From: Acidithiobacillus sulfurivorans
Lineage (GTDB): Bacteria > Pseudomonadota > Gammaproteobacteria > Acidithiobacillales > Acidithiobacillaceae
Length of the DNA: 64,000 nucleotides
Assembly (NCBI RefSeq): GCF_018853815.1
Contig: NZ_JAAOMP010000096.1
Coordinates: 62,001-126,000, forward strand
Direction: 5' to 3'
Below, one piece after another: positions 25,716 through 36,325 of the stretch. The notes under the pieces were generated by a model. That model worked only from the letters and a program-made list of their open reading frames with translations. It was not told the origin of the DNA and searched no databases. Every line of letters begins with the position of its first letter. Position 1 is the stretch's first letter. The translations under genes were made by a program, and so were the position numbers.

Positions 25716-26519
25716 TCAGCTTTGACAGGCCGGGCAGAACAGCGCGTTTTTACCACCCACTGACAGGGTTTCGAGGGCGCCGCCGCAGCCAGGGCACTGG
25801 TTGTCTTCCCGGTGCCGGGTGAGAAAGGTTTTGGGTAGCAGATTGGTTTTGGCCTGACAGCGTACCGCCCGGTCCAGCACCTTGGGAATCTGCTCCAGAA
25901 AACGGTCGCGCTCTTCGTCCGTCAGGCTGGGCGCGGTACGATCAGGACGCAGGCGCGCCTGATACAAGATTTCGTCGGCCCATACCGCACCAATACCCGG
26001 CGCAAAAGCATCATCCAGAAGAATATTGCGCAAGGCACTGCGGCGGCGAGACAGCGCCTCACGCAAAACCGCCAGCCCTTCACCATGCACCATCAAAGGA
26101 TCGGGTCCAAGCTTGGTCAGAAAATCCACATCGCTGTTTTCGTCGAGCATACGCAGGCGATTACCTAACTGCGTTCCATGCAGACGTAAGCGCTGATGAC
26201 CATTAATCTGAATTTCCAGAACGGCCCGCGCTTCTTCTTCGCTTTCTGCCTGGGCAGGCCCCCGCTCCAATTCGGCACTGAGTTCACCACCCAGCTGCAT
26301 GGCCAGAATATCTTTGCGCGCCAATTCCAGAAACAGGTACTGACCATAGCGATGCAAATCGGTAATTGGTTTGCCCTTGAAAGAGGCTTCTTCAATGCCC
26401 GCGCCATCGGTCAGCAACTCGCCTTTGGCGTTGTGCACCTGCATGACATTGACCCGCTTGTTCAGGATGTTGCGACGTAATTTTTGTTTCAGTAATTCCA
26501 GTTCTGGCAATTCAGCCAT
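25716..26519 (-). CDS. Fpg/Nei-family DNA glycosylase homologue lacking catalytic residues
   Basis: The 267-aa protein has the whole Fpg architecture: N-terminal beta domain, helix-two-turn-helix (about 150-215) and a C-terminal zinc finger with CPGC and CPAC. The N-terminus reads MAELPELE, not MPELPEVE, so the catalytic N-terminal Pro is Ala. The beta-hairpin Lys expected in RRxKYLLLEL is Gln60 (RYGQYLFLEL). GIGN of the H2TH loop reads GIGA. Glu3 is kept. A normal Schiff-base glycosylase/AP-lyase reaction looks unlikely; it may be a damage-binding or altered-function paralogue. It diverges from leuS across 167 nt with two adjacent palindromes. Confidence 0.85.
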   Translation of the reverse strand: MAELPELELLKQKLRRNILNKRVNVMQVHNAKGELLTDGAGIEEASFKGKPITDLHRYGQYLFLELARKDILAMQLGGELSAELERGPAQAESEEEARAVLEIQINGHQRLRLHGTQLGNRLRMLDENSDVDFLTKLGPDPLMVHGEGLAVLREALSRRRSALRNILLDDAFAPGIGAVWADEILYQARLRPDRTAPSLTDEERDRFLEQIPKVLDRAVRCQAKTNLLPKTFLTRHREDNQCPGCGGALETLSVGGKNALFCPACQS

Positions 26520-26555
26520 GTTTTCTCCAAATTCGATATTTTAATTGCTGTCAGG

Positions 26556-26583
26556 GGTTAGTCTAACCTGCATGGGACCATGC
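26556..26583. promoter_or_regulatory. Two adjacent perfect palindromes between the fpg-like gene and leuS
   Basis: GGTTAGTCTAACC (26556-26568) and GCATGGGACCATGC (26570-26583) are perfect inverted repeats separated by one base. They lie in the divergent region, 37 nt from the fpg-like start. Possible roles are an operator or leader hairpins. No matching known regulator was recognized. Confidence 0.45.
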
Positions 26584-26686
26584 GCCAATGGCAGGAGACC
26601 GTTCCTCGCGCTGGAACATTGCGCCACTCGGGTGCCTGTGGCAACCTTTGTGCCACTTCAACAAATCGGGCTGAACAACAGAATTC

Positions 26687-29152
26687 ATGGATATTCCCGC
26701 CTATTCCCCCCAAGACCTTGAGCCGGCAGTGCAAAAACGCTGGCAAGACCAGCAGTCTTTCCGCGCACCCAGCGTGCCCGGCAAGGAAAAATTCTATGCT
26801 CTGGCGATGTTTCCGTATCCTTCGGGACAACTGCATATGGGCCATGTGCGCAATTACAGTATTGCGGACGCCATCGCACGTTATCAGCGCATGCGCGGTA
26901 AGGATGTCCTGCAACCCATGGGCTGGGATGCCTTTGGTTTGCCTGCCGAAAATGCGGCTCTCAAAAATGGTCTGGCCCCGGCCGAGTGGACCATGGACAA
27001 CATTGCCCATATGCGCGGGCAGTTGCAGCGGCTGGGATTATCCTATGACTGGTCACGGGAATTAGCGACCTGCACCCCTAACTATTATCGCTGGGAACAA
27101 TGGCTGTTCCTCAAGCTCTGGGAAAAGGGTCTGGTTTACCAGAAACTCAGTACCGTCAACTGGGATCCGGTTGACCAGACGGTTCTGGCCAATGAACAGG
27201 TGGTAGATGGTTGCGGCTGGCGCTCCGGCGCCCCCGTCGAGCGGCGCGAAATTGTTCAGTATTTTTTGCGCATTACCGCCTACGCCGAAGAATTACTGGA
27301 GGGTCTGGACACCCTGAATGAAGGCTGGCCGGAACAGGTGCTGACCATGCAGCGCAACTGGATCGGGCGCTCTGAGGGGGCGGAAATTCATTTTCCCCTG
27401 GCGAGCGGAGAAGGGGTTATCAAGGTCTTTACGACGCGCCCCGACACCCTGATGGGCGCCACTTATCTGGCCGTAGCGCCAGAGCATCCGCTGGCCCTGC
27501 AGGCAGCAGAGCAGCATCCGGATCTGGCTGAATTTCTGGAGCGTTGCCGGCATGGCTCGGTTTCGGAAGCCAGCATCGAAACCCAGGAAAAAGAAGGACA
27601 TCCTCTCGGCCTGTTCGTCAAACATCCCTTGACCGGCGCTGAACTGCCGGTCTGGACGGCCAACTTTGTGCTGATGGGTTATGGAGAAGGGGCCGTGATG
27701 AGTGTGCCCGCCCATGACCAGCGTGACTTCGAGTTTGCCCAGAAATATAAGCTGCCCATCCAGATGGTCATTGCGGCAGAATCTGCGCCGGTTGAAGCTG
27801 CGGCCATGACCGAAGCCTACACGGGTGCCGGGACTTTGGTGCATTCGGGAGACTTCAACGGTCTGGATAGTGTGCAGGCTAAAACCCGTATCACCCAGGC
27901 CGTTGCCGAACGGGGTCTGGGCCAGAAAACCATCAATTACCGTTTGCGGGATTGGGGAATTTCCCGTCAGCGTTACTGGGGCACACCTATCCCCATGATT
28001 CATTGTGAACATTGTGGCGTGGTCCCGGTTCCTGAGCAGGACTTGCCGGTCGTGCTCCCCACCCATTATCAACTCAAGGACCCCCGCTCTCCCCTGCTGG
28101 ATGATCCGGAGTTTCTGAATGTGCCCTGTCCGCGCTGTGCGGCTCCGGCCCGACGCGAAACCGATACCATGGATACTTTTGTGGAAAGTTCCTGGTACTA
28201 CGCCCGTTTCGCCTGTCCTGATGCTGATACCATGCTGGATGCGCGCGCCACCCAGTGGTTACCGGTGGACCAATATGTGGGCGGGGTGGAACACGCCGTA
28301 CTGCATCTTCTTTATGCCCGTTTTTTCAATCGCTTGCTGCGGGATGTGGGGTTGTTGCCTGCAGATGCTGTTCATGATGAACCCTTCAAGCAGTTGCTCA
28401 CTCAGGGCATGGTGCTGAAAGACGGCAGCAAAATGAGTAAATCCAAGGGGAACACCGTTGATCCTCAAGGACTCATTGATCGCTATGGAGCGGATACTGC
28501 CCGTCTTTTTATTTTGTTTGCGGCACCACCTGAACAACATCTGGAGTGGTCTGATGCGGCTGTCGAAGGGGCGCATCGTTTTCTGAGCCGCATCTGGCGT
28601 CTGGTCCATGAATATGGGGCAGAGAATCTGATGGTACCGGCAGAATTGTCTGACGAGGCGCAAGATCTGCGTCGCGCTGTTCATCAGTGCATTGAACGCG
28701 TCAGCCGCAATATGGAAGGTCGTTATCATTTTAATGTGGCCATTGCCGCCATCATGGAACTGAGTAACAGCCTCATGAAAGTCGGTGCCGATGCGTCCAC
28801 GGACTTGCGTGCCGTACTGGGCGAGGGATTGCGTGCCATTGTGCTGATGCTCTCGCCTTTTGCTCCGCACCTGACCGAAATACTTTGGGAAGTATTGGGC
28901 CAGAAAAGCAATATCATCCATACCCCCTGGCCCGGCGCCGACCCCGAGGCGCTCAAGTCGGACACGCTGACCCTGGTCATCCAGGTCAACGGGAAATTGC
29001 GGGAACGCATGGATTTTCCGGTCGAAGCGGACAATAACGCCATCGAAAAGGCAGTGCTGGCCAGCCCCGCCATGCAGCGTCATCTGGAAGGTAAAACCGT
29101 GCGCAAAGTCATTGTCGTGCCAGGCCGTCTGGTTAATCTGGTGCTGGGATGA
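26687..29152 (+). CDS. leuS: Leucyl-tRNA synthetase
   Basis: The 821-aa class I synthetase charges tRNA-Leu. The HIGH-type signature is HMGH in [16 protein letters not shown] near residue 45, and KMSKS is in [11 protein letters not shown] near 580. Between them lies the CP1 editing domain with [12 protein letters not shown], which clears mischarged norvaline or isoleucine. A zinc-like CEHCG/CPRC segment and the C-terminal domain are present. Length is slightly below E. coli (860 aa). The ribosome-binding site before the ATG at 26687 is weak. Its stop overlaps the lptE start by 4 nt, starting the leuS-lptE-holA unit that is conserved in proteobacteria. Confidence 0.98.
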   Translation: MDIPAYSPQDLEPAVQKRWQDQQSFRAPSVPGKEKFYALAMFPYPSGQLHMGHVRNYSIADAIARYQRMRGKDVLQPMGWDAFGLPAENAALKNGLAPAEWTMDNIAHMRGQLQRLGLSYDWSRELATCTPNYYRWEQWLFLKLWEKGLVYQKLSTVNWDPVDQTVLANEQVVDGCGWRSGAPVERREIVQYFLRITAYAEELLEGLDTLNEGWPEQVLTMQRNWIGRSEGAEIHFPLASGEGVIKVFTTRPDTLMGATYLAVAPEHPLALQAAEQHPDLAEFLERCRHGSVSEASIETQEKEGHPLGLFVKHPLTGAELPVWTANFVLMGYGEGAVMSVPAHDQRDFEFAQKYKLPIQMVIAAESAPVEAAAMTEAYTGAGTLVHSGDFNGLDSVQAKTRITQAVAERGLGQKTINYRLRDWGISRQRYWGTPIPMIHCEHCGVVPVPEQDLPVVLPTHYQLKDPRSPLLDDPEFLNVPCPRCAAPARRETDTMDTFVESSWYYARFACPDADTMLDARATQWLPVDQYVGGVEHAVLHLLYARFFNRLLRDVGLLPADAVHDEPFKQLLTQGMVLKDGSKMSKSKGNTVDPQGLIDRYGADTARLFILFAAPPEQHLEWSDAAVEGAHRFLSRIWRLVHEYGAENLMVPAELSDEAQDLRRAVHQCIERVSRNMEGRYHFNVAIAAIMELSNSLMKVGADASTDLRAVLGEGLRAIVLMLSPFAPHLTEILWEVLGQKSNIIHTPWPGADPEALKSDTLTLVIQVNGKLRERMDFPVEADNNAIEKAVLASPAMQRHLEGKTVRKVIVVPGRLVNLVLG

Positions 29153-29667
29153 AGACATGGCGCCAGCGTGGCATTTACGGGTTGATGAGCCTGCTTCTGC
29201 TCGCGCTGGCAGGCTGCGGGTTTCATTTGCAGACAGGATCAACCGTTCCGGCCAAGTTGCAGGGGATGCGTGTCTCTGGCAGCGGTCCCAGTGGCGGCGC
29301 CCTGGCCACAGCCGTTCACCGTGAATTGCAGCGCGACGGCAATTTCAGTCGTGCGGATGGTCCTGTCCTGCAAATTGATAATGCCTATGTCTCGCAAAGG
29401 ATTATCAGCATCAGCCCCAGTAGCGGCGTGGCTCTGGAATTTCTGGATACCCTCCATGCGCAATTCAGCGTCATGGATCATCAGAAAAAAGCCATCCTCC
29501 CCGTCCAGTCGCTGCTGGTGGAAAACAGTTTCAGTTATAACAGCGGAAATCCTCTGGCTACCAATGAGCAACAGATTCGCATGGAAAGATTGCTGATGGA
29601 GCAGGGTGCCCGGCAGATTCTCCGGCGGGTTCTGAACAGCCCGGTCGTCCGTCAGTCCGGCGGCTGA
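29149..29667 (+). CDS. lptE: LPS-assembly lipoprotein LptE
   Basis: A 172-aa outer-membrane lipoprotein that forms the plug of the LptD translocon delivering LPS to the cell surface. The signal peptide (residues 1-22) ends in the lipobox LAGC, with the acylated Cys at 23, followed by GFHLQTG, the usual N-terminus of mature LptE (RlpB). The remainder is an alpha/beta sandwich of low conservation. It overlaps leuS by 4 nt and lies 1 nt before holA, the classical position of lptE. Identification rests on the lipobox, size and synteny. Confidence 0.9.
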   Translation: MKTWRQRGIYGLMSLLLLALAGCGFHLQTGSTVPAKLQGMRVSGSGPSGGALATAVHRELQRDGNFSRADGPVLQIDNAYVSQRIISISPSSGVALEFLDTLHAQFSVMDHQKKAILPVQSLLVENSFSYNSGNPLATNEQQIRMERLLMEQGARQILRRVLNSPVVRQSGG

Positions 29668-29668
29668 G

Positions 29669-30664
29669 ATGCGACTCAAGCCGGGGCAGTGGTCAGGACA
29701 CCTGCAGGGTAAGCTGGCGTCCGTCTACGGTTTGTTCTCTGATGAACCGCTGCTCTTGCAGGAGGCTGAAGAAGCACTCTGGAAGGTTGCTGCAGAACAG
29801 GGTTTTGCCCAACGACAGCGACTGAATCATTCCCCCGCCCCTTGGGATGCGCTGCGGGATGAGCGGGATGCTGGCTCGCTGTTCGCTGAACAACGCCTGC
29901 TCCTCCTGCGTCTGGACAGCATCAAGCTGCCCAAGGAAGGCGTCAGCGCCCTGCAGTACTGGCTGGCTTCGCCGCCCCCCGATGCCCTGCTCGTTTTCAG
30001 CGGTCCGCGCCCCGATGCCAGCGTCCAAAAAACGCAATGGTTCAAGGCCCTGGAAAGTCACGGCCAGACCCTATTGTTGTATCGCCCCGAAGGCGCAGAC
30101 TGGATCCACTGGATAGAACAACGCCTCAAACTGCAAAAAATGTCGGCAGATCACGAGGCCATCCAGTTGCTGGCGGATCTGAGTGCGGGCAACCTCGGGG
30201 CCTGCCATCAGGCCATTTTACGGCTGCAGCAGATTTATCCGGGGCAAGCGGTGGATGTTGCGGCTATTCGTAACGTACTGGCCGACAGCAGTCAGTTCAA
30301 TATTTATGACCTTGCTGATGCGACGCTGCGCGCCGAACCGACGCAAATTCTGCGCATTATTGATCGTCTGCGCAGTGGGGATGGTGAACCGGCTCTTTGT
30401 CTCTGGGCACTCCACAAGGATTTGCGGATACTGGCGGAATTACGCGCCGCCCATGTGGACGTTGATCAGGTTTTTCGCCAAAACCGGGTGTTCCCTCCCC
30501 GCCAAAACTGGTTCCGCGCGGCGGCGCGGCGTTTGACGGGTCATAGCCTGCTGGCGGGCATCCGTGAATGCCTTGAAATTGACGCCCGCATCAAGGGTCA
30601 GGACCCCACTCCGGTCTGGCCCGCCCTGACCGATTTATGCCTGCGAATTGCCGGATCGGCTTGA
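29669..30664 (+). CDS. holA: DNA polymerase III delta subunit
   Basis: The 331-aa clamp-loader subunit opens the beta clamp during loading. The N-terminus KPGQWSGHLQGKLASVYGLFSDEPLLLQE is divergent in detail but contains the family's YGLFSDEPLLLQE segment. EQRLLLLR and the helical collar-domain region after about 210 follow. It directly follows lptE, as in E. coli (leuS-lptE-holA), which supports the call. The next gene, proA, is 122 nt downstream and probably has its own promoter. Confidence 0.93.
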   Translation: MRLKPGQWSGHLQGKLASVYGLFSDEPLLLQEAEEALWKVAAEQGFAQRQRLNHSPAPWDALRDERDAGSLFAEQRLLLLRLDSIKLPKEGVSALQYWLASPPPDALLVFSGPRPDASVQKTQWFKALESHGQTLLLYRPEGADWIHWIEQRLKLQKMSADHEAIQLLADLSAGNLGACHQAILRLQQIYPGQAVDVAAIRNVLADSSQFNIYDLADATLRAEPTQILRIIDRLRSGDGEPALCLWALHKDLRILAELRAAHVDVDQVFRQNRVFPPRQNWFRAAARRLTGHSLLAGIRECLEIDARIKGQDPTPVWPALTDLCLRIAGSA

Positions 30665-30786
30665 GAACGGCACAATAGAGCCAATATCCGCGCGAATGAA
30701 TCCCCATTGGCAGGTCATATATTGCCCGACATGGAAGGTTCTGCGCTGAACTCATGTCAGCCAGACTGACACGAAGGAGGAGACTG

Positions 30787-32046
30787 ATGATGGATTTGCA
30801 CCAGGAAATGGAAAAAATTGGCGAACGGGCCCGCAGCGCCCAACGACGCTTGCAAAGCGCCGATAGTGCCGCCAAGGACCAAGCCTTGCGCCTGATGGCA
30901 GAATTTTTACGGCGTGATGCCGATAATCTGCAGCGCGCCAATCGCAAAGATCTGCGCAGTGCTGAAGAGGCGGGCAAGGATGCCGCCTTTATTGACCGTT
31001 TGCGACTGGATGAGACGCGCATTGAAGCGATGGCCCAGGGCCTCGAAGAAATTGCCGCACTTCCCGATCCTGTTGGTGAAATCACGGATTTGCGTTATCG
31101 CCCCAGCGGCATCCAGGTTGGTCATATGCGGGCGCCGCTGGGTGTGATTGCCATGATTTACGAGTCACGTCCCAACGTCACGGCTGATGCCGCCGGTCTC
31201 TGCGTCAAGTCGGGCAATGCGGTCATTTTGCGCGGCGGTTCGGAATCCCTGCACAGCAACATGGCTATTGCCGAACGCTTGCGGGCGGCTTTGGGTAAGG
31301 CGGTATTGCCTCTGGATCTGGTGCAATACGTCAACACGGCAGACCGGGAAGCCGTCGGTGTGCTGATCAGCATGGATGCTCATGTCGATGTGATCATTCC
31401 GCGCGGCGGCAAAGGGCTGATTTCCCGCATCAAGGCCGATGCCACAGTGCCGGTAATTATGCATCTGGACGGTAACTGCCATGTTTACGTTGATGCCGAT
31501 GCGGATGCCCGCAAAGCGCTGAAAGTGGTGGTCAACGCCAAAACCCAAAGACTGGGCACCTGCAACACCGCCGAAAGCCTGTTGATCCACAAGGATCGAA
31601 TGGAAGATTTGCTACTTCCTATAGTCGCGGCGCTGCAGGAAAAAGGCATCGAAGTCCGGGCCTGCGAACGGAGCTTGCCACGCCTTTCAGGTGCCGTGGC
31701 AGCTACGGAAGAAGATTACGGTACGGAGTATCTGGCGCCCATCATTTCCCTCAAAATCGTCGACGATCTGGACGCGGCCATAACCCACATCAATCGCTAT
31801 GGGTCCCAGCACACCGAATCCATCCTGACTGAAAATTATACCCACGCCCGCCGCTTTTTGCGCGAAGTCGACGCCAGCTCGGTGATGGTCAATGCCTCCA
31901 CCCGCTTCGCAGATGGATTTGAATATGGTCTGGGGGCGGAAATTGGCATTTCCACCAATCGTCTGCACGTTCGTGGTCCGGTTGGTCTGGAAGGGCTGAC
32001 TTTGCAAAAATGGATTGTATTGGGAGACGGCCATATCCGCCCCTGA
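30787..32046 (+). CDS. proA: Gamma-glutamyl phosphate reductase
   Basis: Reduces gamma-glutamyl phosphate to glutamate semialdehyde with NADPH in proline synthesis. The protein is 419 aa from the ATG at 30787, which follows AAGGAGGA; an upstream in-frame ATG at 30754 has no such site. The catalytic Cys is in [10 protein letters not shown], and the aldehyde dehydrogenase-like motifs IYESRPNVT and GGSES are intact. proB is not adjacent. Its 3' end overlaps the 5' end of birA by 32 nt. Confidence 0.97.
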   Translation: MMDLHQEMEKIGERARSAQRRLQSADSAAKDQALRLMAEFLRRDADNLQRANRKDLRSAEEAGKDAAFIDRLRLDETRIEAMAQGLEEIAALPDPVGEITDLRYRPSGIQVGHMRAPLGVIAMIYESRPNVTADAAGLCVKSGNAVILRGGSESLHSNMAIAERLRAALGKAVLPLDLVQYVNTADREAVGVLISMDAHVDVIIPRGGKGLISRIKADATVPVIMHLDGNCHVYVDADADARKALKVVVNAKTQRLGTCNTAESLLIHKDRMEDLLLPIVAALQEKGIEVRACERSLPRLSGAVAATEEDYGTEYLAPIISLKIVDDLDAAITHINRYGSQHTESILTENYTHARRFLREVDASSVMVNASTRFADGFEYGLGAEIGISTNRLHVRGPVGLEGLTLQKWIVLGDGHIRP

Positions 32047-32959
32047 AGCACCCACAGCGGCACTGCAAAAATTGCTGGACGTTCTGGCTGATGCCGAGTG
32101 CGTTAACGATGCGGGAGAACCCACGGCCCTGCTTCAGGAAGCTGAGCATTGGGGGATCCCCCTGCGCCAGACTGCAGAGGGTCTGCACCTGGAGTATCCT
32201 CATCCGCCCCTTTCCCGCCCGGAAATTGCCGCTGTTGCCAACCTTCCTGAAGCACAAATCCGGATACTGCCAGCCTGTGCCTCGACCAACACCGAAATGC
32301 TGGGTAGCGACGCCAACCCCTGCATTTGTCTGGCAGAAAGTCAGTGGGCCGGACGCGGGCGGCGTGCGCGTCACTGGTCTTCGCCCTTTGGTCAGCATCT
32401 GGCCATGAGTTATGGCTGGACACCAGCGGCCAGCATTAACCCTGCCCTGACACTGGTGGCTGGTCTGGGCGTTTTTCAGGTACTGCAAAAAAGTATCAGC
32501 GGATTGTGGATCAAATGGCCCAATGACATTTGGGTCGGCGGGCAAAAACTGGGGGGATTGCTGCTTGAAGCACGCCGCCTGCCCTCTGGGCAAAGCCGCC
32601 TGGTACTTGGCCTGGGACTGAATGTACACGACGATCCTACCCTGCCGGACACTGCCACGAGTTTGGCGCAACACCAGGTCAACCTGTCCCGCAGCCATCT
32701 TGCCGGACAAATCATTCGCCGCTGGCAGGCGGATTTCGCCCGCTTTGATCGCGACGGCCTGGAACCATTTCTGCCGCTCTGGAATGCAGCGGCAGCGCCC
32801 ATGATGCGCCAGATCGTGCAAATCAGCGATGTGCGGGGACATTATTCGGCAGAAGTGCTGGGCATTGGGGAGGATGGTCGCCTGCAGGTACAGGAGCCGG
32901 ACAAAGCCCCGGTATGGTTAAGTGCTGGCGACGTCAGCCTGCGGCCGTTGGCATCATGA
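32015..32959 (+). CDS. birA: Biotin--[acetyl-CoA-carboxylase] ligase
   Basis: Attaches biotin to the biotin carboxyl carrier protein and, in BirA proper, may also repress biotin genes. The 314-aa protein has an N-terminal region of about 75 residues with the size of a winged helix. The catalytic domain follows with STNTEM, the adenylate loop [17 protein letters not shown] and GGLLLEA, then a C-terminal SH3-like domain. The frame opens with a TTG at 32015 inside proA; no better start was found. It overlaps coaX by 4 nt (ATGA), a frequent birA-coaX pairing. Confidence 0.92.
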   Translation: MYWETAISAPEAPTAALQKLLDVLADAECVNDAGEPTALLQEAEHWGIPLRQTAEGLHLEYPHPPLSRPEIAAVANLPEAQIRILPACASTNTEMLGSDANPCICLAESQWAGRGRRARHWSSPFGQHLAMSYGWTPAASINPALTLVAGLGVFQVLQKSISGLWIKWPNDIWVGGQKLGGLLLEARRLPSGQSRLVLGLGLNVHDDPTLPDTATSLAQHQVNLSRSHLAGQIIRRWQADFARFDRDGLEPFLPLWNAAAAPMMRQIVQISDVRGHYSAEVLGIGEDGRLQVQEPDKAPVWLSAGDVSLRPLAS

Positions 32960-33678
32960 TATTCATCGCCGTTGGCAATACCCGAACCCTGCTGGCACAG
33001 AGCAACGACGGCCTGCATTTTCAGAGCATCAGCGCCGCAACCGCCTTGCATCCTGCGCATATTTTACAGCAGTGGGAACAGCTATACCCTCATGAAGAGG
33101 AAGAGACTTTTGCGCTGGGAGGGGTCGTGCCGGAAGCGTTGCAAACCTGGCGGGAATTATTACCCAAAGCACGTCTTCGCGAACCTGATCTGGCTGTGTT
33201 CAACCAGCGCGTCCCCAATGCCTATGTCCCTGGCGAAGCGCTGGGGTTTGATCGACGCTGTTGCCTGCTCGCTGCGGCTCAGGATTATCCCGCCCAAAGC
33301 AGTATCATCATTGACATGGGTACGGCCATTACCATTGACCTGTTTGCCGATGGCCGCTTCCAGGGGGGCAGAATTCTTCCGGGAATCACCATGAGCCTTC
33401 ATGCCCTGTTTCTCGGCACGGCACTTCTCCCCGACATGGATTTGCCCGTACCAGCCGCAGCCCTTGGTAACAGTACGGGTGCAGCCATCCAGTCCGGCGT
33501 GTTCCATTTATTTGCCGACGCCTTGCAGGGTGCCATCACCCATTTTCAGCAGATGTTTCCCGACGCTCAGGTGCTACTGACCGGTGGTGATGCGGCGCTC
33601 TGGCAGGCACAAGTCCCCAACAGCCAGCATGTTCCCGATCTTCTGCTACGCGGTTTTTATGGATGGCTGCAGGCGTAA
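32956..33678 (+). CDS. coaX: Type III pantothenate kinase
   Basis: Catalyses the first step of coenzyme A synthesis, phosphorylating pantothenate. The 240-aa protein starts at the ATG at 32956, inside the birA stop; a longer frame from 32914 lies within birA. The ASKHA-fold motifs are present: AVGNTRT (usually DxGNT; here Val replaces Asp at the first position), DMGTAITID, and GGRILPGI. The DxGNT Asp normally helps catalysis, so the substitution deserves note, although MIFIAVGNT clearly aligns with the phosphate-1 loop. A 6-bp hairpin (33725-33739) lies in the 79-nt gap to nadK. Confidence 0.9.
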   Translation: MIFIAVGNTRTLLAQSNDGLHFQSISAATALHPAHILQQWEQLYPHEEEETFALGGVVPEALQTWRELLPKARLREPDLAVFNQRVPNAYVPGEALGFDRRCCLLAAAQDYPAQSSIIIDMGTAITIDLFADGRFQGGRILPGITMSLHALFLGTALLPDMDLPVPAAALGNSTGAAIQSGVFHLFADALQGAITHFQQMFPDAQVLLTGGDAALWQAQVPNSQHVPDLLLRGFYGWLQA

Positions 33679-33757
33679 TTATCGCCCTGAACTCCCCTGC
33701 CCTGAAAACCGCCATTTTCCTCTTGGCGTTTGTAACGCCCCCATGTAGGCTACTCCC

Positions 33758-34645
33758 ATGACCAAGCCCTTCCAGCGCGTTCTGCTCGTCAGCAAATACC
33801 GTGATCCTTCGGTACTACCGGGATTACGCCTGTTGCGTGATTTCATTCAATCCCAGGGGCGGGAAGTTTTTATCGAAACCCAATGTTCTAGCGAGATCAA
33901 TGATACCCTCGGCCTGAAACGGATGGCTTTCAGCGAAGCCCGCGCGGAAACGGATTTGGTTATTGCCATTGGCGGCGACGGCACCCTGTTAGGAACGGCC
34001 CGAAATACGGCCAGTAGTGGCATAGCCATTCTCGGCATTAATCAGGGACGGCTGGGCTTCCTGGCTGATCTTTCCATTGACCAAATAGAAAGCGCCCTTC
34101 CGCCCATTTTGCAGGGGCATTATCAGCAGGATCAACGCCGGGTCCTGCATGCCGAATTGTGGCGCGACAATCAACAAATACATAGCGGCCTGGCGATCAA
34201 TGAAGTATTTATTCATAAAGGCGGCGGCGAGAGCATGATTGAACTGAGCGTCCATATGGATGGCCGCTTTGTTTATACCCAGCGCGCTGATGGGGTCATC
34301 ATAGCCACTCCAACGGGTTCGACCGCCTATGCCTTGTCAGCGGGTGGCCCCATTTTATCCCCCAGCCTCGCCGCATTGCTGCTGGTGCCGATCTGCCCGC
34401 ACACCCTCACCGCCCGGCCGCTGGTCGTCGCCGATACTGTGACCATCCGTGCCCGCCTGACCGCCAGTCGTCAGCCCGCAGCCCTCAGCCTGGACAGTCA
34501 CTGTAGCATTCCTCTGGCCGTCGGCGATGAAATTCACATCCGCCGTGCCCCCTGCTCGGCACGTTTTATTCATCCAGAAGAAAAAAACTTCTTTCAGATA
34601 CTGCGTGAAAAACTGCATTGGGCCGAATCACCGGGAGAAGATTAA
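33758..34645 (+). CDS. nadK: NAD kinase
   Basis: Phosphorylates NAD to NADP. The 295-aa protein carries the GGDGT motif (AIGGDGTLLG near 70), the NAD-binding NQGRLGFLAD, and the conserved TPTGSTAYALSAGGPI, all typical of bacterial NAD kinases. It ends exactly one base before the recN ATG, so the two are probably co-transcribed, as nadK-recN are in many proteobacteria. Confidence 0.97.
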   Translation: MTKPFQRVLLVSKYRDPSVLPGLRLLRDFIQSQGREVFIETQCSSEINDTLGLKRMAFSEARAETDLVIAIGGDGTLLGTARNTASSGIAILGINQGRLGFLADLSIDQIESALPPILQGHYQQDQRRVLHAELWRDNQQIHSGLAINEVFIHKGGGESMIELSVHMDGRFVYTQRADGVIIATPTGSTAYALSAGGPILSPSLAALLLVPICPHTLTARPLVVADTVTIRARLTASRQPAALSLDSHCSIPLAVGDEIHIRRAPCSARFIHPEEKNFFQILREKLHWAESPGED

Positions 34646-36325
34646 ATGCTGCTCAGCCTGCAGGTTCGCAATTTTGCCCTGATTGACAGCGTCAGCATTG
34701 ATTTTGATGCGGGTTTGACCGTACTCACCGGAGAAACCGGTGCGGGCAAATCCATTCTGGTGGACGCCATCGCCCTGCTCCTCGGAGACAAGGGGCATGC
34801 AGACAGTATCCGCCATGGTGCAGAGCAGGCCGAAATCAGTGCTGAATATGCCATTGCCTCCGAACATGCCGCCCGCCAATGGTTGCGCGATCAGGATATG
34901 AATGCGGATGAACCGGTGTGTGTACTGCGCAGGGTCCTCCAACGCAATGGCCGTAGCCGGGCTTTTATCAATGGTTGCAACGTCACCCTCACCCAGCTGC
35001 GGGAGTTTGGTGAGTATCTGATTGAGCTGCTGGGACAACATGAACATCAGAAGTTGCTCCACGCCGACCGTCAACTGGCCCTGCTGGACCGTTTTGCAGG
35101 GTTGGAAACCAGGCTGGATCAGGTTGCCGAAGAGCATCGGCTATGGCGGGAACAGACGCTGCGTTGTCAGAAATTACGTACGGAGCAAACCCGTCAGAAT
35201 GAACAGGCCGATTGGCAACGCTTTCAGCTGCAGGAGCTGGAAACCGCGCAGTTGCAGGAAGAAGAATGGGAAAGCCTGCGCAGCGAGGAACAGCGTCTCG
35301 GGGCGGTCGAGAAATTGCGCGAACACCTCCAGGCGGCACTGGAAGGCCTGGAAGGTGAAGCGCATCCAGCCAACCGCGCCCTGGCCGAGGCCCAGCGTCA
35401 TCTCAGCGTGGCTTCCCAGCATGATGCCCGCCTGCAGGAAAATGAGGCTTTGCTCAATGCCGCGCTCATCCAGGTCGAAGAAAGCATTTCCAATGTGCAT
35501 AGCTATCTGGCCGATCTGGAAGCCGACCCCGAACGTCTGGAAGAAATTGCCCGACGCTTGCAACAGTTGCAGGATCTTCAACGCAAATATCATTGTGACT
35601 TGCCGGGATTAATCGCCAAACGCGATACCCTGCGTCAGGAACTGCAGGGAATAGAAAACCTGGAAAGCACGCTGCTCGCTGCTGAGCAGGCTTTACTCAA
35701 AGCCAAAACGACTTATATCCAGCACAGTCATGCTCTCACCACCGCCCGGCAAGCCCGTCAGCAAGCCCTGGCTGACGCAGTTGCCGAACAAATCCGTCAA
35801 CTGGGCATGCCCCATGCTCAGGTTGAATTACGTTTATCCAGTCACCCGGAAGAAGAAAAGTTCTGGCGTGACACCGGCTGGGATCAGACAGAAATCTGGA
35901 TTACCGCCAACCCCGGTCATCCGGCACAGGCCCTGGCCAAGGTGGCTTCCGGCGGAGAACTCTCGCGCATCAGTCTGGCCTTACAGGTCATTCTAGCTGC
36001 ACCCGAGCGCATTGACACTCTGATTTTTGACGAAGTGGATGTGGGCATTGGTGGGGCCGTTGCCGAACGCGTAGGGCGTCTGCTCCGCCGCCTTGGCACC
36101 CATCAGCAGGTGCTTTGTGTTACCCATCTTGCCCAGGTGGCGGCGCAGGGTCACCATCATCTGCACATTGAAAAACAGGTGCAGGATGGCCAAACCCTCA
36201 GCGCCATAAGCCCCCTGCAAGCGGCACAACGTCAGCAGGAAATCGCCCGCATGCTCGGCGGCATTGATCTCAACACGGCCGTATACGAGGCGGCGGCCAC
36301 ACTTCTGGCCAATGTGGACGCGTAA
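34646..36325 (+). CDS. recN: DNA repair protein RecN
   Basis: An SMC-like ATPase for double-strand break repair, 559 aa. Walker A is GETGAGKS at 29-36. Long coiled-coil regions rich in Gln, Glu and Leu (about 150-390) flank the hinge. The ABC signature is ASGGELSRISLAL, and Walker B is LIFDEVDVGIGG with the D-loop following. The C-terminal CVTHLAQVA is the usual switch region. It starts directly after nadK. No SOS box was searched for exhaustively, and none stands out immediately upstream because the nadK frame occupies that space. Confidence 0.96.
   Translation: MLLSLQVRNFALIDSVSIDFDAGLTVLTGETGAGKSILVDAIALLLGDKGHADSIRHGAEQAEISAEYAIASEHAARQWLRDQDMNADEPVCVLRRVLQRNGRSRAFINGCNVTLTQLREFGEYLIELLGQHEHQKLLHADRQLALLDRFAGLETRLDQVAEEHRLWREQTLRCQKLRTEQTRQNEQADWQRFQLQELETAQLQEEEWESLRSEEQRLGAVEKLREHLQAALEGLEGEAHPANRALAEAQRHLSVASQHDARLQENEALLNAALIQVEESISNVHSYLADLEADPERLEEIARRLQQLQDLQRKYHCDLPGLIAKRDTLRQELQGIENLESTLLAAEQALLKAKTTYIQHSHALTTARQARQQALADAVAEQIRQLGMPHAQVELRLSSHPEEEKFWRDTGWDQTEIWITANPGHPAQALAKVASGGELSRISLALQVILAAPERIDTLIFDEVDVGIGGAVAERVGRLLRRLGTHQQVLCVTHLAQVAAQGHHHLHIEKQVQDGQTLSAISPLQAAQRQQEIARMLGGIDLNTAVYEAAATLLANVDA

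Noticed and set aside
25716-26519. Frameshift or wrong start as the reason for the missing Fpg proline
   Set aside because: The ATG is directly followed by codons for Ala-Glu-Leu-Pro-Glu in the correct frame, and other catalytic positions are also changed.
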